This document shows positions 23,506 to 36,054 of a DNA stretch of 64,000 nucleotides, piece by piece. The stretch covers positions 42,816,125 through 42,880,124 of the forward strand of contig NC_089783.1 in NCBI RefSeq assembly GCF_040412425.1. Reading direction: 5' to 3'. Source of the DNA: Macrobrachium rosenbergii. Taxonomy: Eukaryota > Arthropoda > Malacostraca > Decapoda > Palaemonidae. Within the stretch, counting starts at the first letter, position 1, and every line of letters begins with the position of its first letter. A program made the translations under genes and the position numbers. Below the pieces are notes generated by a model. It searched no databases, was not told where the DNA came from, and worked only from the letters and a program-made list of their open reading frames with translations.

Positions 23506-25002
23506 TCAAGGCTTTCTTGGACGAAAAGACAGTACCATCTTAAGAAGCCTGGAACTCTCAACAGGCTGGTTCCTCATCAAGAACACAGAGGCAGGAGAAG
23601 CCGGAGCAGCTGGAAAGAAGAAAGATGGAAAAGAGACCACAAAATATCTGAGTACAGCTGAGTATGCTGTGGGAGTAGGTGCCTGGTCGAGAACCTCATC
23701 AGCTGAAGAAATCAGAGGAGGAAACAAGCCCAGAGGGTCCTTTGTTACTGCAGGCGTCCTCTGAAGAAGGCCTAGAACGTCACCAAGTTGGCACTGAATG
23801 GGCGCCAGTGAAGGATCATGCTCCATAAGAGTGGGAGTAATTGCAGCAGGCAACTCAAGAGGTGGCAACGTGTGCTTGCAGCATGGTGTAGGGCATTTGA
23901 CAGCTGGCGCTGAGCGTATGGAAGATGGCACCAAGCGCTCGGAAACTGGTGCTGGGCACCTAGAAGATGACAATGGGAGCATTTGGGAACTGGATAGCTG
24001 CTTGGACGCCAAATACTGGCACTCTTCCATTGAATGTTCTGGAGAAAAATGTACTCGGTTGTCCCAGAAGCTACAGGATGGCTGAGGACTGCACTCAGGC
24101 TCCTTGAGTCGCTTACAAGGAGGCAGAGAAGAGCAGTCTGCAAACGCTACACGTCTCTTCAAAGGATGGGATTCATCAGAGAAGCTGCATCGGCACCTCT
24201 TATCTGGGCTGGAATCTGAAGCACTGGAGGAAAGCCCATGCAGGAAGCCCACGCACATCCTTTCGGATGCCTTTCCAATGGCCGTCTGCCGAGACCTGGG
24301 ACCGGTCAACAGGCTCAACTGAGAGAGCAACTACCTGTGGGCAAACCACACTGACCTCCCTTGGTCTTCCAGTATACCTCCTCCTAGGTTTAGGGGAGTC
24401 TGACAGTGACCTTTGTCTAGGAGCGTTGACGGGACAAGTAGCCACTTCCTCCATTGACACTGCACTTGCACTTGCACTTTCGAGACACACACTTTGTCCA
24501 TAAGGACCTTCACAGATGCTCCTAACTGAGCCATAGAATTAACTATGAGACCAAACTTCCAGTCAACACGGGCTTCGAGACTGGCAATGGCATTAGGGTC
24601 GGAAGCATGGGAGCCTGATAAAGGAGAGGGTGAAATAGTCAGAGGGCTGGTTAATGGGGAAAAACCAGGTAAAGGAGATGACAGAACAGGTAAATCGGCT
24701 ACACCTGATTTAGGAGTACATTCTATGCTGGCTAATTCCCTAGCTTTCGCTCTAGCAGCTGCCTTCCTTATCTTGTCTCTTTCCAGCTTATCTAAATGGG
24801 CTTTTAAAGTCTTCCATTTCCCCTGATCCCAGTCCCTGCATTCAGCGCAAGTCAAATCAATTGAACAATTCTGTCCTCTACAATTACTACAAATTGTGTA
24901 TGAATCATGGGCTTTTGTCAATCTAGTTTTGCAGTCTTTGCTGCAAAAACAAGTACTAGAAGCACTAGAGTCAGACAAAGTCAGGAATAAGGTCATAATC
25001 AT
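23506..25002 (-). pseudogene. DIRS-like gag, N-terminal zinc-finger and linker part
   Basis: The first frame (25002-24331) has a Cys/His-rich module: KDCKTRLTKAHDSYTICSNC, then RGQNCS, TCAECRDWDQ and LDKLERDKIRKAAARAKA. The same module is present in copies A, C and, in broken form, D. A frame change near 24330 leads to 24330-23506, a Ser/Pro/Cys-rich linker with the family motif SCSFWDN. Frameshifts show decay. No known cellular homologue is recognised; the role as a Gag-like nucleic-acid-binding protein is inferred from position in the element. Confidence 0.65.
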
Positions 25003-25337
25003 TGAAAACCAGATCTAAATAAACCTAAGCTATCTAGAAATAGCACTAAAGCTACCAAAATAATGAATACTTCACCAAATGGAGAACAAGACAAGTACAA
25101 CCATCCAGCAACCAAAATACAAAATAAAGCTGCTCAAGACAACTGAAGTTCAGTCATTAACTGGCAGAAACGAATTGAGCTCTTCAGCTGTGTTGTGCTT
25201 ATTCTCCCTTGAAAGTGGGCGGGGTCATGTCATCTACACTGACACAATAGAAGTGCTGCTGTGAATTTCAAAATTTAAGCTGCTGCGCAAGTTAGAAACA
25301 TTAGATATGTAATTACTTGGTAAGTTACTTACATGAA

Positions 25338-28300
25338 AATGCAAATTATACATACTATTTGAGATGTGCTCCTACCAGATCACAAACCTTCATCTCTTAC
25401 ATGGATATTCACTTCTTCCATGGGAGTATTGTCCAGAGAGCATGACTGTATGTTCTTCCCACCCAGAAATGTCAATAGTATCCCAATCACGTACATGTAC
25501 AGGGAATAGATGATTCCTATAATCTCCATTACAACATGGCAAATGTGATTCAGAGGCTGACTAACCCTGTGCCAGCTTGACTTTCTTGTAGCCTATTTCT
25601 AGAAATGAAGAGGATCCCAGTTTTACCATTTGAGACAGAAACACCAATTTAGATGATAGCAACTTCATTGCAAATAAACCCAAAGGCAATAATGTAGTAT
25701 TTTATATGCTCAAGTTTCCTGAAAAGGAGAAAGGGTATAACATCTACCAACTAAAGCTCATTTATACATCTCATGCCATTCGACAACCTTAGGCAAGACG
25801 GTTTTCTGTACAATGCAATTCGGGTTTCTTGAGAGGCCATGACAGGTCCTAGGGCAAAGGTGAGTGACATCCTTAAGACAAAATGAGGTGAAGTGGTGCC
25901 AGGCATCTGCCCTCAGTACCCGTGGAACTTAGTAGTTCCTCCTGAATGTCAATAATGGGGCAATGCCCCTTACTTTGTAGGCTTTCCCCCTCAGTAAAAA
26001 GTCAACTCCCCCTACATTTGTGCATACCCATCAATGGCCAAAGAAAACGTACTAGCTTATGGGAGATTAGTGGAGGATTCCCCCACAAATCAATCACCTA
26101 TCAATTAACAACTTTGTTGCCAAGCTTTACTGACTATTTCCTGCTGTTGCTAGGGAATACTCCCTCATACATTCAACAAACTTTATTTCAATAAGAACAC
26201 ATGATATTTTATCCATCTGGAGGTAATCCCTTCCACATATAAATGCCTCACTACAAAACAAACATTGGCTGAATCAAAATTACCGGGACTGGGACAAGAG
26301 CTACCTCCCAACCTTAGGGTAAGGGATATGCTGTGAAATGCTCCAGGGGGATTGGGGGTGTTCCTTTTCCAGTTATCAGCTCAAAACTTGGTGTGTTAGG
26401 GTAAGCTGAATTTCTGTATTTCACTGTTTTAATTTATGACACTTGGTCAGGTTAGGTTGGGGTGGGGGGTCCCTAAACCTCAGATTAATTTAGGTTAATG
26501 AAGGTATGGTTGGTATTCATCCTCGTATTTTACATTATAACTCACAGTGGTCTAAGGCACATTAGTGGGGGGAAGGGGGGAGAGCACTGGTCAGTCAAGC
26601 ACCTGGCACCTTAGGTTATGTTGGGAAGGGAAGGTTAGAATGCATTCCTGCAATTGGCCTTGCTCTTTACTAAGTGGTTTTGTGACCAGTACTAATTAAA
26701 GATATGAACTATATATTTTCCTGGATACTTATCGCGTGATTTATGCATTTCAGGCCATTCCTGTTGGTGCATTTCACTCTTTCCCTCACAAATGTTATGC
26801 ACAAGAGGCTGGGGAAAAATGATAAGGTATTTACATATAATGGTACTGTTACTGCTTACGACAATGGTGCATACCATTGTAAGATTTCCTGTATAGATTA
26901 GGCATTATTTTTCTTTGCAAAAATCAACAGATTTCAACTGAAGCTGTATAATTTGTTATACAGCATTTTATTCTATTGTATATTTGTAATTGTTTGTTTG
27001 TAGGTGTTATGTGGTGGCATCATGACATTTCCACGTAGATAAAATTACCCTATAGTCATAGTTAAGAACAGCTGTTATCATTTCTTCATTCCTCAAGCTA
27101 AGAAACAAAATAGCCTAGCCTACCCACTGTCATTAAGTGAATTTTTTCCTGCATTAGATTAGTAGAACAACACTCACTAAAAAATTGGTGAAATATTTTT
27201 CCAACAGATCTGTTTTGATTCTGAGGAATCTGATAGTCATTTCATAAAAGCTTGGTTTATGAATCGGCATGTTTAAGGAAGTGGGGAACCCCAGTGAGAA
27301 GCCAAACCCTAAATTTAGAGTCAGGTTACATAAGTAATAACCGCAAATAACCCAGCAACCTAAATATGGTTAGGTTACTGTACATCCATGGCTTTCCCTT
27401 TATTCAGTTACAGTAACTGGCGGAGTACAAGTCAACTTTGCAAGCCTGAAAAAATATTTCTAAAACTAAGGGTCAACTTATGTGGCTGGAAAATGCAAGC
27501 CTTTACAGTGAGTTTCAAAGAAGTGGGTCAGCAATCCTAGCAGTCGCTGTATGTGGAACCACTTACTATACCTCTGGCAGGCTACTTACTATAAATGCAT
27601 GTGTTTGGTGAACACACTCAGCATATTAACACAGAGAGTAATAAAAAATTATGGGAAAAAAATTTTTTAGTACATCACTGTTCATAGTGTGATGTTGCTC
27701 TCAATTTAGAAGACAGATTACCATCAAAATTCAGCACTGGTCACTGTGTGTTGTTTACATCACTGATACAAATGACAGAAGAGTGCTACTGTATTTTACA
27801 ATAACATACAGCACATAGCAGTTCTATCAAGGATCTATGACATGTAATCTATTACTATATTACTGAAAGTGATGATTTTGACTTTACAGAGTTTATCGGT
27901 ATACCTGCCAAATTTTATATCGGTCATGCTGGGAGCAAATGCAGAGTGAGGGGTAAGAGTACTGTGGCTTGCATTTCTGTAGAAGGTAGTCTAATCCAGA
28001 GGGAATATGACCTAACCAGACTTACCTTTCCCTAACCTAACCTTGGATGCCATTCCCTAACCTGGCCTGGGAGGGCTTTGCCCACTAGAAGCCCCCCAAA
28101 TATGCCGTGGCCACTCACTCTGCATTTTATCCCTACGCCTGTATAACATACCTACCTGCATGTGTTGTAGGTTTACTGTACTACACATAAAGAAAGAGGG
28201 TAGTTTTGAGAACAACAGAAGCAGGCTCTGACACTAATTCCAAGTGGAATTTTAGTCTATGTTTCTGATGTTCAGTGTTACTTGGGGGGTCTAGGGGGAA

Positions 28301-29900
28301 CGAAGCCCCTCAAGCCAGGTCAGGGCATGGCACTTTAAGTCAGGTTAGGTCAGGACACGCCATTCTAGGAAAGTTTAGGGTTTTTCATTGGCAGAACCTG
28401 TGTCCATCGTTCTCACTTGGCTCAAAGAAAGATACTGCGGTCGGTACTTTGATATAAATGTTGTGATCTTCGTGTGTAATTTTGCCACAGGTTAGGCTGC
28501 TGTGGGCTATACTGCAGCCTAAATTCATTGAGACCTAAGTTTTCGCCCACTGGTAGCCCACCATAAATAAGCTTAACTCAGAATTCTGAGCTAAACATTT
28601 AAGGTAACCTTGTACACCGCAATTTACAGTATTTCCCACACCCAAAAACAAGGTTTACCACTTAGGGCCACCCATAACAGCTAGATGTAGCCTAGGGGGT
28701 TGTAGTGAGTTACCAAAGTATTTCCGATGTAAATTATTATAAAGTTCGTTATTATCACATAAAAACTACCGGATAAACCATATAATATCGTAGTTTAAGA
28801 ACATACAGTAAACGTAGGCTACATGTGAAAAATCTAAATTAGTTTGCATAGACCATAAACAATAAATACGTAAAAAATATATGGTTCATATATTAAACGA
28901 GGAATTAAAGAGTCATAACATCATCCCTTATCACTTCTGGTGTAACCAATATTTGCCATGAACTAAATAAAGACATAAAAATGACACATCTACTTACCGA
29001 TTACAACGTGCTTCTTCACGAAGTACTTACTATTTCGGTATACAGAATAAGTAGGTTGAAAGATAAACTTGGACCTGAGAAACCATCTACAATTTTACAT
29101 TATTCCTATTATTTAGACAAGATATATTCAAAATTTCTAAATATAAAAATTATACAGTTCATAAGCTGTAAAAATATTATTTATCAACGTATGAACGAAA
29201 ATTACCCACTCGACGACACACAGAGTAAAGAGAATAATAGTTTAGTCAAAATAAAGTATATATACTTTTTCGATCCACCTTTTTGTTTGTTTACATACAT
29301 CAGCTGATCGATGATGGTACAGGTAAACAAAACTCGGTCTACACGATTATGCCACAGAAGATATGCAAGACTGAATGACAAACGAAATAATTAACAGGTA
29401 ATCAAACTTATTCAAATTATGCATCAGACTTGTATACTAGTATATGGATAGAATCATTGTTTCCCTATTATGTGTCTGTGGTTTATAGACAAATACAGTG
29501 AGCTTATTTTTCTCTCTTACAATGTTAAAGAACAGCTAGCATTTAAACAAAAAGAAAACTAAAATAGGCCAGAAATTTGCCTATTCATGAATACACACGG
29601 ACTAATATACATAACCTGGATTGATCTGGTCGTTTGGGAACTGTTACTTGAAAATCAATCCAGATTTGATAATGAGACTTGGAGGCTTTCGAGCAACCTA
29701 CCGGTCTGTACAGATAGTCACGTAACTGTTGGGGAAGTTTTTGTACGTATATAGTGACAGTTATACTTGGCTTCTTTTTATGCAGGTCCCACTTCACCGA
29801 AGCCGCGCTGTGACATCTGCAAATTCATTAATTTTGTCACATACACAGTATCACTTGTCAAGCCCGAATTGTCATAATGCTCGGAGGATAATGTCTGCAA
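25338..29900. other. Intergenic or YEATS2 5' region, no gene seen
   Basis: AT-rich. It contains short GC-richer patches with aggtcaggttaggt-type sequence near 26440-26660 and 27990-28690 that resemble each other and 53090-53460. An untranslated first exon and promoter of YEATS2 may be here but cannot be placed. ORFs up to 108 codons (28981-29307) lack any recognisable domain. Confidence 0.5.
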
Positions 29901-29929
29901 TTTTTCCTTGAAAAAGTTGATATTTTCAG

Positions 29930-31075
29930 TCCTTCTGGTATCAAGTGGGAGCTTATTGTATGCAGTCTTGAGACTGCAAATTTAAAGGCTCTAAAACCAA
30001 CATTCGAAGTCTATCTTGGCTCAAATAACTTGAACCATCTGTCGCAAGTCTTCCGCTGAATATCATTCGCTGAGAGTATTATGAGCAACAAGTCTTAAGA
30101 TATTTTGGACACCCAGTCTTGGTAGCTTGATGAGTCATTGCACTTAAGTTAAACAGTACACCATTCTAGCTTTGGCTGACAGTCAGTGCAGCTCAAATAG
30201 TACAAGGGTAATGCAATACCATTTTTCAATCTTACGGCTCTACTTTAAATACTTTTGTAGATTTTTAAGTTGTATCTTAGGTAGAATAGGATACAAAGGC
30301 ACTCTATTAATGACAGTTAATCACGCGTTTTTAGAGAGAACACTCATCAAGAAATTCTTTAACAAAACGATATGATGATAACTAGTAACCCTTTCGGGAT
30401 AACTGGTTTCAGTACAGAGAGACAAATTAGCAACCTTAATCGTATGCATTATCAGCATTCAGAACTGGATTACTATTTATAACGAGTCTTTTTTCTTTCT
30501 CATCGACATAAATTCCGTTTTATTTTCTCTTAGTTTTTTTTTTATTTTATGTATTTCATTTTATTTATTTACTTTTTTGCTTAAGTAATTGTTCTTTAAT
30601 ACTGGAAAGAACGTCATTCGGCCCTTCTTGTTTACCTGTTGCTGTTGATGATTTGGTGTCATACGAATAAAGCTTGTAATTCATCTCCATGTTGCTATGG
30701 TGCATTTGACAATCCATTCGTATATATACAAAAAAATTTAATCTACCTTGGTGTACTCCTCTTCTCAGTGTTTCTGAAGACGAAAATGTGTTTCTTATCT
30801 GTACACAGCACTTTCTGTCAGGAAGGTAGTCTTTAAAACACTTAAAGGCTTCTTCAACAATTTCAGTTGACTGTAAATCATTTAGAAGTTCAAGCGCAAC
30901 CCGATCAAAGGCTGCACTACGGTCGAGTAAGACCAAGGTACCACTTTGGTCTTCGTCCACCATTTTTCGAATAGATCATTTAGAACAGAGCATGCAACAG
31001 TTTCTGTTGAATCTAGTTTTCTATAAGCTAACTGACTATCTTGCAAAGCATTTACCTTGTCCATATTTTATTATT
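29930..31075 (-). pseudogene. Decayed non-LTR retrotransposon (RT C-terminal half and 3' part)
   Basis: Minus-strand frames read QDSQLAYRKLDSTETVACSV (31050-30990), then TLVLLDRSAAFDRVALELLN (the D-x-S-A-A-F-D catalytic block, near 30930), FKDYLPDRKCCVQI and TLRRGVHQG near 30760, with a degenerate 'YDTKS' where YADD is expected. Further on, 30000-29900 resembles a LINE C-terminus (FKAFKFAVSRLHTISSHLIP). This fits a CR1/L2/Rex-like element. Frameshifts and the lost YADD show it is dead. It lies between YEATS2 and the protease gene. Confidence 0.72.
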
Positions 31076-31616
31076 TTGAACATATGTGATGACTTTGACA
31101 GAAGATTTAATATAACCGAAGTTTTGAAAATTAAGTGAACTTTTCAAAACTGGTTAATGTTAGTGTTTTTTTCAGATATAGAGGATTTGTATTCAGAAAT
31201 ACTGGCATTTATAACTTTCTCCATTATATAGGTAACGTAAAAAGAATTTTCCAACCCCCGTAAATTCAGATATTGGCATCGGATCAAATGCACAGAATAA
31301 CATCATCGTTTACGTTTTCTGTATTGCTGCACAAACTGAGAAAATGTAAGAGCTGTAATGCTCTAGAATTTGGGTAAGATGTATTTTAGGAAGCTTGTAA
31401 GCTATATTTTGAAAATATGTTTGTTTGATAAGATGTTAAATTAACTCTGATATATTTAGTTACGTTTAAAAGGATGTCAGTTGATATGCCATTTGTTTAC
31501 CGGATTTTTTCCCTTCTAGTTACATTATGTGTTATATTACCTCCTCTTAACATATTACTGTAGTTACCGGTTGGTCTTCAGTATTATGGAAGCACGTATA
31601 TGACACAAGTATGGAC

Positions 31617-31820
31617 TGGATTGGAATATAAAATTTAGGCCAAAGGCCAAGCGCTGTGACTTATGAGGTCATTCAGACCTGAAACTAGTGTTGAATCAAG
31701 GGTGGAAAGTAAGATGGTAAGAAGAGAAAATGAACGGAAATATAGTAAAAGGAACGAAAGGGATTGCAACTAGGGCCCGAAGAGACACTACAAAGAACCT
31801 TAAGTAATGTAGGAGTGTTC
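31617..31820 (+). repeat. SINE-like repeat copy 1
   Basis: Begins ggaatataaaatttaggcca, continues aaggccaagcgctgtgac and ends agacactacaaagaacctta. Same family as copies at 38.4, 39.4, 40.1-40.6, 41.9, 43.3, 46.9, 52.3 and 57.6 kb. Confidence 0.85.
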
Positions 31821-32479
31821 CTCCGCCACATGTCGCCAAGGTCAAAACAAGGATGGCTGGAGAGAAAATGGAAAGGTATGCAAAAACAAACGTTTTTAAA
31901 ACATCTTTATTATAAAATACAAAAATTATTTTACTTTAGACATATATGCACAACTCATTGATATAACATTTACGAATGTTTGTCGTTCAATGCATTAAGT
32001 CTTCGTGTATATATAAATCTGATAGAGTTCCTAAACAACAGTATGAATGTATAACAAGTGCTCATGGAAAATACTGCAAACCAGCCTATATGAAAGTTAT
32101 TCAGTAGCCTATTCACATGAATTCGGTGACTTTGTTTTAACCCAAGATCCTTGTTTGCCTGGTTATGAATCTGCTTCATTCAAAGCATTGAAACTATCAT
32201 GTTAGAGAATGATGATAAAAACACATTATGACCACCCCATCAGTTTGCAATAACTGCAAACCACCATACTATTCTACCGGGAGTACAGCAATGCTTCCAT
32301 ATCTCAACTTGTGGCAAAGGGAAACAGACAAAAATGATGAAAACGAATGGAACGTTTTTAAAGCTATAAATTTAAGAGCCAGCCACTCTAGAGAATGACT
32401 GGCAGCTTTTTGAAGTTTGGGAAAGCAACAAGATGAAGATAAATTCGCTAGTCCTGTCTTGTTCTCCACGGCAGAGTTT
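31821..32479. other. Downstream flank of the protease gene
   Basis: Sequence 3' of the protease stop codon on the minus strand; it should contain the 3' UTR. Nothing else recognised. Confidence 0.4.
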
Positions 32480-32659
32480 TTAGAGTTCATCAGACCAAAC
32501 TACTCTAACAATCCAGTCAAGGTAATACTCAACACGTGTGTATATTCCAGGAACATTAGTCCTTTGACACTCAGGGACTCCACGTGACACTAGACCAACA
32601 ACCTCTCTCACCTCACAAGCAGTTTGCGTGTTCATCATCAAGGGGCCTCCACTGTCACC
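32480..32659 (-). CDS. Protease last exon: catalytic Ser and C-terminus
   Basis: 180 bp from acceptor TCTGCACACAG to the TAA stop. It encodes [20 protein letters not shown], then [11 protein letters not shown] and [20 protein letters not shown]. The usual SWG is SRG here, while the PG(I/V)YTRV motif is kept. Confidence 0.92.
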   Translation of the reverse strand, partial: GDSGGPLMMNTQTACEVREVVGLVSRGVPECQRTNVPGIYTRVEYYLDWIVRVVWSDEL

Positions 32660-34499
32660 CTGTGTGCAGATAAGATCCGAAATTAGTCTCAATAATAATT
32701 TTCATTTGATTCACCAAGACCTGTTCAATGCAAGCTCAGTGCTGGTAAGACCTTCTGACAAATAAAATAGTATCAAACACACGAAGATTTAAAATCAAAA
32801 TCCAAAGCTGGATAAAAAAAAAAAAAAAAAAACGAATTCAGAACCATACACTTCTACATGACTGGTGCCTTAGACCTTATTTCATTATTCATTTCAGAGA
32901 CAGAATCGGCACACATAAACCTTCATCATTCCTGCTCATGGGGCAACACTTTCCTTCTGTAATAAACAAATTAGTAAACTTATAAATTCTCCACGGGGTA
33001 CGATTACGGAACCAGAATGGAAGTTTATGAAAGTTGTTCAAAAAGTAGGCTAAGCAACTCGCCTAGACATTATCGGGGGGGGGGGGGTTGACGAATAACT
33101 TTGAGCATTTTATTCATCCAATCTTTGAACAGTAAAGGATTTAGGGTTTATGTAATTCTCCAAACCACGTATTTGCAGTTCAGCTATTATTATGATTTTT
33201 TTTTCTATCACAGTCATCCTATTCGACTTGGTGGTTTTTATAGTGTGGGGTTCCTTAGGAGTCCATCACTTTTCCCACTATGTGCGCTGCTTATAGTAGC
33301 ACACTTTTCTGCATGAGTCCTGTAGTTACTTCGGCATCTAGTTTTTCCAGATAACTTTTCAGGGATCTTGGGATCGTGCCTAGTGTTCCTATGATTATGG
33401 GTACAGCTTCCACTGGCATATTCCATATCCTTCTCATTTCGATTTTCAGGTCTTGATACTTGTCAATTTTTCTCTTCTTTCTCATCTACGCTGGTGTCCC
33501 ATGGTATTGCGACATCAACGAGTGATGCTTTCTTCGTGCTTTTGTCAATCAACGTCACGTCTGGTCTATTGGCACGTATCACCCTATCTGTTCTGATATC
33601 ATAGTCCCAGAGGATCTTTGCCTGATCGTCTTCTGTCACTCCCTCAGGTTGGTGTTCGTACCACTTATTGTCCTCCCCTCTTAGCTGGGTGTATAGTCTT
33701 TTCTGGTTGGTCCCGAAGAGTTTGTTCTGTTGGTATCCTTTATTCCTGTTCATGTACCGTTGGATCTTATGTGCTTTGGCTTTAAGCCTCTGTTTTATAT
33801 CTTCTATTGTGTTCTTTAGTCCCTTATCCTGTAATTTGTATTTCTCATTCAGATCCTTTTTGTTTTCTTGCTTCTTAGCCTCTTTTCTGCCATCTCTTTC
33901 AGTTTACTCAAGTCAGATTTGTTTTTCCAGTCGCCCTTTCCAATGCGGTTGCTGTTTCGGTTTCTGTTGGGTTGATTGTGATGGTGGTGTTGGTGTTTGT
34001 ATCCCCATGAGTTCTACTACTAGTCTTGCTCCTGCATATGCCAGGTTATTTGTTTCTGTGATACTGGTGGTGTGGATTAGTCTCATTATTTCATTGACTT
34101 CACTTGTTTTTTCCCTTAGTTTCTTTGTGTTGTAGGCTTGCATGGAGGGGATCTTTGTTCTTTCTGTATCTGGCTTCATCCATTGTCTGATCTTTTCCAC
34201 CCATTCCGACCTCTCTGTTACATCGTCGGTGTTTCCTCGTGTGTCGTTGTTTGGTAGCTCATCATTCCTGTCGTTTTCTGTGCCATCGTCTCTTAGTTCG
34301 TCTCCTTGTCCTTCGTTGCTGGGTGTTATTTCTCTTTCCAGTTCCTCTCTTTCTGTTGTGGAGAGCCAGTTCTTTTTCTTTATGTTCCTTTCCCAAGGAA
34401 TCAACGCCGAGGAGAGCGGTCACCCATCCAACGACTGACCAGCCCCAATGTTGCTTAAACAGTCTATCGATGAGCTAAACCACTCCGCCAAGGCGCCCA

Positions 34500-34565
<66 letters not shown>

Positions 34566-35978
34566 AAGCAAAGCTGCAACACAGTATGGAAAATGTTATA
34601 AATCCAACAAGCCCAATTAAGAAAGCAGCCCAATACAGAAAAAAAAACTGAAAACTAGAGAAAAGACTATGAAATAGAAATAACAAGGCAAAAAAAAACA
34701 ACAAAGTACAAAATATATATGACATCTGACAAATAAACTATACAGTAAGACTGATGTCGACCTGCTCAACAGAAAAGACTGCGCACCAAGCTGGAATGTC
34801 TAAAGTTCCAACGACTCAGCCACAGGATTAGGAAGATCACTGCATAATTTGGTCACATCATGAATAAAACTTAGTGGTACTGAATCTCTGAAAGAGAAAG
34901 CAGAACTGCACAACTAACTGCATATCTAGTACTACCAAGTGGTGGATGGTATAGTTTGGGATCATTTGGATGCGAAGCATCAGAATTATGAAATATCTTA
35001 TACATGCAAATTAAAATAACTGAAGGACGGTGCCAACGATTAATATGAATATCAGGGATGAAAAAAAAGATGGGAATTAAAACATTTCCTCTGGACAGAC
35101 ATGCCTCCAAATATCTTGAAAGATTTCCTCGGTACACCTATTTCTCAAAAGTGAATTTGCAATACAGAGAAAGGCTTCTTTTTATATCATTTTCTGGAAT
35201 ATACATAATAATGTAAGATTATCTTTATAACTTACAAGCATTACATTCCTGTAAGACGTGATAAACTGATTTTATAAGCTGTAATGCTACTGTATGTACT
35301 GCATTGCGTGTCTGTCCAGAGACTTGCTCCGGACGTGGTTGGGCGGGTAAAATCACCAGCCTATAATTAAAGGGAGTTATACTTACCGTACAAGCTCCCG
35401 ACTCCGTTTCGTCCGCACAGATGATGCTATCTGTTATTCCCACTGGATACTGGGGCGAATTTGTGATATCTGATATAAATGAGTTGGTGTCACACCTCAA
35501 TCGATCGATGACTGTTACCTCTGCTTTGCGCAATATGTCGCTCGTCCGACCTATAAGAGTAGAAGTTCATTTAATTGAAATTCTACCCGAGCTGATTTTA
35601 ACAACAAAAAAGAATGAAGTATTTATATCCCATTACAATACAAATTCTAAAATACATCCTGGTATCTTTTCAAGTAATGATAATGATTAGTTAATGAGAA
35701 ACATCTAATCTAGCTTAAAATGCAATTAATTTGCAATGTTCAACCTTTTAAGTGAGCATCTCCTAAAACGTGCTTACAAATTCGTGCATTTTCAGATTAT
35801 ACAGTATATATAAAGGCACTCGCACACACACGACTTCGTTCTGAAACTCTGGATGCAGATTCGAACCCTGCTAAGGACGCCAACATTTTCTTCCATTTGG
35901 ACCTTAAGCTTTGTAGTGACAAGCATATCCAAGAAGAGAAGAATTCCAGGAGTTAAGATATATATTAAATATTATTAC

Positions 35979-36054
<76 letters not shown>

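Larger units (their letters stand above)
22500..25337 (-). mobile_element. DIRS-like element copy B, gag-only internal-deletion derivative
   Basis: The termini are inverted repeats of about 35 bp: attttcatataagtaactta on the left and attttcatgtaagtaactta (reverse complement) on the right, both continuing ccaagtaattacata. Reading from right to left it encodes a broken gag (25002-22785) and then goes straight to a 3' tail (about 22745-22520) that matches the 3' end of copy C (62480-62660). Reverse transcriptase, RNase H, methyltransferase-like and recombinase domains are all missing, so it is non-autonomous. It lies upstream of YEATS2 coding exon 1, possibly in a 5'-UTR intron. Confidence 0.8.

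Noticed and set aside
33668..34478. Plus-strand hydrophobic ORFs (155, 98 and 79 codons)
   Set aside because: They are antisense shadows of the retroelement on the minus strand.
34416..34498. A genuine tRNA or 5S rRNA gene
   Set aside because: Only fragments of each are present and neither can fold into a complete molecule.
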